In this document: positions 14,640 through 18,588 of the stretch, piece by piece
How positions within the stretch are numbered: the stretch's first letter is position 1
Layout: each line of letters opens with the position of its first letter
Origin: RUG100 sp034927505
Lineage (GTDB): Bacteria; Bacillota; Clostridia; Peptostreptococcales; Anaerovoracaceae
NCBI GenBank assembly: GCA_034927505.1
Contig: JAYFPY010000022.1
Span: 1 to 18,588 of the forward strand
Length of the DNA: 18,588 bases
Direction: 5' to 3'
Made by a program: the position numbers and the translations under genes
The notes under the pieces: model-generated
What the model saw: only the letters and a program-made list of their open reading frames with translations
What the model was told of the DNA's origin: nothing
Database searches by the model: none

Positions 14640-14658
14640 AAATCCTCCCGTAAAAAAA

Positions 14659-15453
14659 TTAAATATTGCTGTTCAGGCTGCCTTTTACATAGCCGCCCAA
14701 ATCTAAAGCCGCATAGGTGAATCCGGCTTTTTTGACTTCTTCATTTACACGGTCCATAAATTTTTCATCAAAAAATTTATGACGTTCTTCCGGCAGGACC
14801 TCGATCCTGGCCACATCTCCGTGATGGCGCACCCGCACCTGGGTAAACCCCAGCTCCTTCAGAGCCTTCTCTGCCCGGTATACGGCAGCCAGCTTTTCCG
14901 GAGTTATCATTTCGCCGTACGGAATACGGCTGGCAAGACAGGCATAAGCCGGTTTGTCCCATATTTTTATATTCATGGCCGCAAGGGCCTTCCTTATTTC
15001 CGCTTTTGTAAAGCCGACTTCCTCGAGGGGGCTGATGACGCCCAGCTCTTTCAGGGCTCTTCTCCCCGGACGGTAATCATCTTTGTCATCGGCGTTGGTG
15101 CCGTCTGCAAGAGGCATATCGCCCAAGGCTTCCTTTATAAAGGAAAACATTGCTTTTTTACATATATAGCATCGATCGACAGGATTGTGGGCGAATGTGT
15201 CTGTAACAGTCTCGTCCAGGCTGATGACCAGCTGAGGTATATCGTGATCTTCACATAACTGTTTGGCTTCCTGCAGTTCATCGGGTGCAAAATGAGGAGC
15301 GCTGGCAGTCACGGCCAACGCACCGCTGCCCAGGACGGAATTGGCCGCCAAAAGCAGAAAGGTGCTGTCCACACCTCCCGAAAAAGCTATGGCCAGACGG
15401 TCATAGGATCGTATTTTATCTTTTAATAATTTCAGCTTATCCTGCATATCCAT
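14659..15453 (-). CDS. larE: LarE-type sacrificial sulfur transferase (PP-loop ATPase)
   Basis: The 264-residue protein matches LarE, which adenylates a pyridinium carboxylate and inserts sulfur while building the nickel-pincer cofactor of lactate racemase. It shows the PP-loop SGGVDST (25-31), DRCYICKKAMF with Cys95 and Cys98, ADGTNADD (116-123), and ACLASRIPYG with Cys172, the position of the sacrificial Cys. A CxxC pair plus this Cys fits the LarE type that uses a [4Fe-4S] cluster instead of destroying itself. No larA, larB or larC is in the window. The start overlaps the end of the HD gene by 17 bases with no strong ribosome site, so translation is probably coupled. An alternative is another LarE-like sulfur-insertion role. 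Confidence 0.85.
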   Translation of the reverse strand: MDMQDKLKLLKDKIRSYDRLAIAFSGGVDSTFLLLAANSVLGSGALAVTASAPHFAPDELQEAKQLCEDHDIPQLVISLDETVTDTFAHNPVDRCYICKKAMFSFIKEALGDMPLADGTNADDKDDYRPGRRALKELGVISPLEEVGFTKAEIRKALAAMNIKIWDKPAYACLASRIPYGEMITPEKLAAVYRAEKALKELGFTQVRVRHHGDVARIEVLPEERHKFFDEKFMDRVNEEVKKAGFTYAALDLGGYVKGSLNSNI

Positions 15454-16012
15454 TTACTTCATCTTCACAACTGCGCATTGCCTTGATGGTTTCATCAAAC
15501 AGTTCATCCAGTTCCCATCCGAGCATTTCCGCTCCCTGTTTTATGACATCCCGGCTGCATCCGGCAGCAAATTTTTTATCCTTGAATTTTTTTCTTACAG
15601 ATTTGACTTCCATATCCTTTGTGCTCTTGGAAGGCCTCATCAGTGCGCATGCGCCGATCAGTCCGGTCAGTTCGTCCACTGCAAAAAGTACCCTCTCCAT
15701 TTCGTGCTCCGGCTTTACATCGCTGCAGAGTCCGTATCCGTGGGACACTACGGCGTGGATAAAGTCATCGTCTGCACCGATCTCAGCCAAAAGTTCAGGG
15801 GCTTTTGCGCAGTGCTCGTCCGGCCACATTTCGAAGTCTATGTCGTGGAGAAGTCCTACCAGACCCCAGTATTCTGCATCATCGGGAAATCCCATGATTT
15901 CGGCATAGTGTTTCATCGTGCCTTCCACAGTAAGGGCGTGTTTTATATGAAATTCGTCTTTGTTATATTTTTTCAGCAGGTCCATTGCCTGTTCTCTGTT
16001 GAATTCAGTCAT
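15437..16012 (-). CDS. HD-domain hydrolase
   Basis: The 191-residue protein carries an HD metal-dependent phosphohydrolase domain: His25 in FHIKHALTVEG, His56-Asp57 in GLLHDIDFEMWPDEH, His91 in VVSHGYG and Asp113 in AVDELTGLI. Relatives cleave phosphoesters of nucleotides or second messengers; the substrate is unknown. It overlaps the transporter gene upstream by 8 bases and larE downstream by 17 bases, a tightly coupled arrangement. AAAGGAAG stands about 10 bases before the ATG. Its place between a transporter and larE inside a purine operon is compatible with a nucleotide substrate, but that is only inference. Confidence 0.85.
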   Translation of the reverse strand: MTEFNREQAMDLLKKYNKDEFHIKHALTVEGTMKHYAEIMGFPDDAEYWGLVGLLHDIDFEMWPDEHCAKAPELLAEIGADDDFIHAVVSHGYGLCSDVKPEHEMERVLFAVDELTGLIGACALMRPSKSTKDMEVKSVRKKFKDKKFAAGCSRDVIKQGAEMLGWELDELFDETIKAMRSCEDEVNGYAG

Positions 16013-16913
16013 TGTGCTTTCTTCCTTTCAGTATTTGTTCTTTGGGCGGCAGCTGTGAAAGAACTACCGCAACAAACATTATAGCACACCCTGTCAACTC
16101 TTTGGGAGACAGCTGTTCTCCCAGTATTATCCATCCAACCAGAACGGAAAAAACCGATTCCAGAGACATCAAGAGACAGGCCACCGTTGGGTCTGCGTCC
16201 TTTTGAGCGACGATCTGCAGTGTGTAGGCTACGCCGCTGGACATTATGCCGGCGTAAGCTATCGGGACGATGGCAGTCATCATGGCCGACAAGTCAGGTG
16301 ATTCGAATATCACAGATGCAATACAACATAAGACGGCACAGACAGCAAACTGCAAAAGTGACATTTTTACGCCGTCGGTCTTCGGTGAAAAGTGACCGAT
16401 GACCAATATATGGATGGCAAAAAAGAAGGCACAGATCAATATGAGAAGGTCTCCTTTTTCTATGGAGAACCCGCCCTTCATGGTCAGCAGCCAAAGGCCG
16501 ACCATAGACAGCAGCACGCAGAGCCACAGAACAGGACGGATGACCCGCCCGATGAACCGGCTGAGGATCGGGACCAGCACGATGTACAGCGCTGTTATGA
16601 ATCCGGTTTTTCCGGCAGATGTGGTCATGATGCCGAACTGCTGCAGTGAGGATGCAACGAACAGCACAGCGCCGCAGGAAATGCCTCCAAGGATAAGGTC
16701 GCGGTTTCCTCTTACTGTTTTTTCTGTTCGGGGTTTTCCCATATCAAGGAAGGGTATGACTACGGCAAGGGTGGCGCAGGCAAATATGCTTCGCGCAGCA
16801 TTGAAGGTAAAAGGGTCGATGTGTTCCATTCCGGTCTTTTGCGCTACAAAACCGGTGCCCCAGATGAATGCCGTCAGCAGGAGCATCAGGCTGCTCTTTA
16901 TTTTCTTGTTCAT
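16005..16913 (-). CDS. EamA-family (DMT superfamily) transporter
   Basis: The 302-residue protein has ten predicted membrane helices in two EamA repeats. Signatures are LLLTAFIWGTGFVAQKTGM, FTFNAARSIFACATLAVVI, SAGKTGFITALYIVLVPIL and a second half ending CLLMSLESVFSVLVGWIILG. It is a different subgroup from the transporter at 4775 (this type has the SAGKTGFITALYIVLVP motif). Members usually export metabolites. It starts 32 bases after the PucR gene and overlaps the HD gene by 8 bases, so it is in the operon. The ribosome site AAGGA is unusually far (about 15 bases) from the ATG. Confidence 0.87.
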   Translation of the reverse strand: MNKKIKSSLMLLLTAFIWGTGFVAQKTGMEHIDPFTFNAARSIFACATLAVVIPFLDMGKPRTEKTVRGNRDLILGGISCGAVLFVASSLQQFGIMTTSAGKTGFITALYIVLVPILSRFIGRVIRPVLWLCVLLSMVGLWLLTMKGGFSIEKGDLLILICAFFFAIHILVIGHFSPKTDGVKMSLLQFAVCAVLCCIASVIFESPDLSAMMTAIVPIAYAGIMSSGVAYTLQIVAQKDADPTVACLLMSLESVFSVLVGWIILGEQLSPKELTGCAIMFVAVVLSQLPPKEQILKGRKHND

Positions 16914-16945
16914 AACTGTGATAGGAGATCCTTTCTAAAAGATTA

Positions 16946-18127
16946 TCATAGGTTCATTCCGGTCATTACTTCATTGATCTCCTTTAGTCTGGCCAGCAAA
17001 AATAGCTGGCTCTTTGCGTCAGGATCATTCTTTATATCAAGAACGGAATATATTTTTTCAAGTCTGTATCTTATTGTATTGCCGTGCTGGAACATCATAC
17101 CGGCAGTTTCGTTTATATCGCCTCCGCATCGGATGTAAGTCTCCATAGTGGCGATCAGATCCGAATGATGTTCTTCATCATAGTTTCGAAGCCGCTTCAT
17201 CAGAGATGTATAGTAATTCTTGATCCAGTAGTTGTCGTGAAGAGGACACAGGATCCTGGTGATGCCCAGGTTGTCGAATTTTGAAAGCTCAGTGTTGTCG
17301 ATAAGGCTTACGACAGAGGCGTATACTGCTTCTCTAATTCCTATGCCCACATCTGAGATGCCTTTGTGAAAACTGCTGACCCCCATTGAAAAAGTGATGT
17401 GATCCAGTTCCAGCGCTGTCCGAAGTATATTCAGGCCGTCTTCCAGGACATCTTTGCCCCGGCTGTCTGTAAAGATGGCAATGATGCCGTGGGGCGACTG
17501 CATTACAGTGTAGCTGGAATCAGACGGCAGATCGATAGCTGTTATCTGTGCGTGGTATTTTTCCGCATACCCATCGAGGAGTTTGTCTTTGTTTTCCCTG
17601 TCGCGGGGCTGCCAGAAGGCACATATAAAGTTGTTGTGAAAGTATGGGTTGATATCTCTTGCCAGCATTTCGGCTTCCAGTGGGTTAATATCGCCGTAGA
17701 CCAGCTCTCTGGCCTTTTTCATGGCAGAATTGTTGATCTCGCCTGCGGTAAGCGAATTTTTTATTGTAAATATTATGTCGTCGAAATATGTTTCCGAAAA
17801 AAAGAAAATCGGTATATGTCTTTGATTTGCCAGATCTAGTATATCTTCGGAAACATGGTTGAAATAAATATCCTTGATGCACAGAGCGGCCAGGTTTTTC
17901 CCCAGCAGGGCCTTGATGACAGAATCTGCAGCATCGGGAATATCCCTGTAAGGCGACAGTGTGGTTATAACAAAATCGCCCGGATGAAAATTCTCATCCA
18001 GGGAATCTCCGGTTTCCCATTCGAATATGCCGCTGTCCCGCACCCTGTTATTGAGACCGCTCCTGTCGGTAACAAGCTCAAAGTTCTTGAATATTGAATG
18101 CGACAGCAATTCTGCAACTGTTACCAT
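16946..18127 (-). CDS. PucR-family transcriptional regulator
   Basis: The product has 393 residues from the ATG at 18127, preceded by GGAGGG; an upstream in-frame ATG falls before the ribosome site and is rejected. The N-terminal MVTVAELLSHSIFKNFELV start and the domain up to about residue 130 match the PucR ligand domain. A central GGDEF-like regulatory region follows (GVSSFHKGISDVGIGIREA). The C-terminal helix-turn-helix (about 325-385) has INETAGMMFQHGNTIRYRLE. PucR regulators control purine catabolism and related genes in Bacillus. Here the gene heads the operon with the purine permease and PRTase, which supports purine sensing. The gap to the next gene is only 32 bases. Confidence 0.9.
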   Translation of the reverse strand: MVTVAELLSHSIFKNFELVTDRSGLNNRVRDSGIFEWETGDSLDENFHPGDFVITTLSPYRDIPDAADSVIKALLGKNLAALCIKDIYFNHVSEDILDLANQRHIPIFFFSETYFDDIIFTIKNSLTAGEINNSAMKKARELVYGDINPLEAEMLARDINPYFHNNFICAFWQPRDRENKDKLLDGYAEKYHAQITAIDLPSDSSYTVMQSPHGIIAIFTDSRGKDVLEDGLNILRTALELDHITFSMGVSSFHKGISDVGIGIREAVYASVVSLIDNTELSKFDNLGITRILCPLHDNYWIKNYYTSLMKRLRNYDEEHHSDLIATMETYIRCGGDINETAGMMFQHGNTIRYRLEKIYSVLDIKNDPDAKSQLFLLARLKEINEVMTGMNL

Positions 18128-18168
18128 GACCCGCAAACCCTCCAAAATCATCGATTGGTTTATAAAAA

Positions 18169-18197
18169 AGTATAGCATATGGGCAAAAAAACGGCAA
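18169..18197 (-). promoter_or_regulatory. Promoter of the pucR-led operon with inverted repeat
   Basis: On the minus strand TTGCCG (18197-18192), a 17-base spacer and TATACT (18174-18169). The -35 lies inside ACGGC-AACC-GCCGT (18191-18204), a 5-bp inverted repeat that could be an operator, perhaps for autoregulation. The rest of 18128-18321 shows no gene, and no convincing promoter for the plus-strand gene at 18322. Confidence 0.5.
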
Positions 18198-18321
18198 CCG
18201 CCGTTGATGGTGGAATTTTAACGGCGATTAGTGGATTATCTTTCACAGAGCTGACACAAGATATTAATATGAGAATACATAATTAGCGGATTTTACTAGT
18301 AAATGAGAGAAGGAGGCGTTT

Positions 18322-18588
18322 ATGAGTACACGGAAATTTTCGCCGGCAGCAAAAGCCATGGCTTTTGTACTGGCCGTGCTGATCACGGTAACGGGATTCA
18401 ACACAGGCTGGGCGCAGGCAGAAGACAACAGCATCGATGTTGACACAAAAGTCACATACGATGATTCCAAATCGACAGCGGAGATCACGTTCGATCTGGA
18501 AAAAGTGGGGAAACAGGGGTATGAAACGCAGCAGATCCTTGATGCCGACGGCAACAAGGTCTTTGCGATTGAAAAAGCAGAGAAGGCT
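18322..18588 (+). CDS. Secreted protein, N-terminal part (cut by window edge)
   Basis: From the ATG at 18322, preceded by AAGGAGG (18310-18316), 89 codons run open to the window end. Residues 1-32 form a classic signal peptide: basic STRKF, hydrophobic MAFVLAVLITVTGF, and a likely AQA cleavage site. The mature part is polar and strand-rich (IDVDTKVTYDDSKSTAEITF and on), as in cell-surface or adhesin-type proteins. I cannot name a family from this fragment. The base composition is slightly more GC-rich than the leader before it. Confidence 0.8.
   Translation, partial: MSTRKFSPAAKAMAFVLAVLITVTGFNTGWAQAEDNSIDVDTKVTYDDSKSTAEITFDLEKVGKQGYETQQILDADGNKVFAIEKAEKA

Noticed and set aside
18264..18557. 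97-residue minus-strand frame at the right edge
   Set aside because: The plus strand has a strong ribosome site, start codon and signal peptide there; the minus frame has no support.
1..18588. CRISPR arrays, tRNA genes, insertion sequences, phage or defence genes
   Set aside because: No regularly spaced repeats, cloverleaf sequences, transposase motifs or defence domains were seen on either strand.

Overview
The window looks like a chromosomal segment of an anaerobic Firmicute (class Clostridia), probably a butyrate-producing gut or host-associated species. The evidence is consensus sigma-A promoters, strong AGGAGG ribosome sites, a butyryl-CoA:acetate CoA-transferase, a stand-alone double-[4Fe-4S] ferredoxin protein, a PucR regulator and an AzgA-type purine permease. 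The genus cannot be fixed from the sequence alone; Anaerovoracaceae/Eubacteriales family XIII is only a guess. There are no tRNA or rRNA genes, CRISPR arrays, insertion sequences or phage genes. The content is mostly housekeeping and metabolic.

Layout, left to right. (a) 1-1255: a strong promoter and a 5' leader with a large hairpin and a tandem repeat, then rplM-rpsI (L13-S9) ending in a textbook terminator. (b) 1271-2731: a ureohydrolase (agmatinase family) behind its own consensus promoter and a structured leader that looks like a transcription switch, then a small DUF4177-like gene and a bidirectional terminator. (c) 2752-4104 (-): the butyrate CoA-transferase gene but, divergent from a PNPOx-fold flavoprotein (4289-4762). 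(d) 4775-6635: an EamA/DMT exporter divergent from a LysR regulator, with overlapping promoters. (e) 6610-9492 (-): a membrane sensor with two solute-binding domains and degenerate GGDEF and EAL domains. It is interrupted by an in-frame amber codon, with the EAL C-terminus still readable beyond it. (f) 9595-11866: exodeoxyribonuclease III convergent with, and overlapping, a phosphohexomutase. (g) 12004-12642: a ferredoxin-like protein with a cysteine-containing C-terminal domain, then a bidirectional terminator. (h) 18127 down to 12705 (-): a probable six-gene operon of pucR, EamA transporter, HD hydrolase, larE, purine permease and phosphoribosyltransferase, with several genes overlapping by 8-17 bases. 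(i) 18322 to the edge: the start of a secreted protein.

How the genes work together. The last operon reads as purine acquisition and salvage (PucR senses, AzgA imports, PRTase makes nucleotide), with a sulfur-transferase LarE and an HD hydrolase whose link to purines is not obvious. No larA, larB or larC is visible. The but gene is the terminal step of butyrate formation.

Points most worth a second look: the terminator/anti-terminator-like leader of the ureohydrolase, the amber-interrupted EAL protein, and the orphan LarE inside a purine operon. I did not find a clear novel defence or mobile system.
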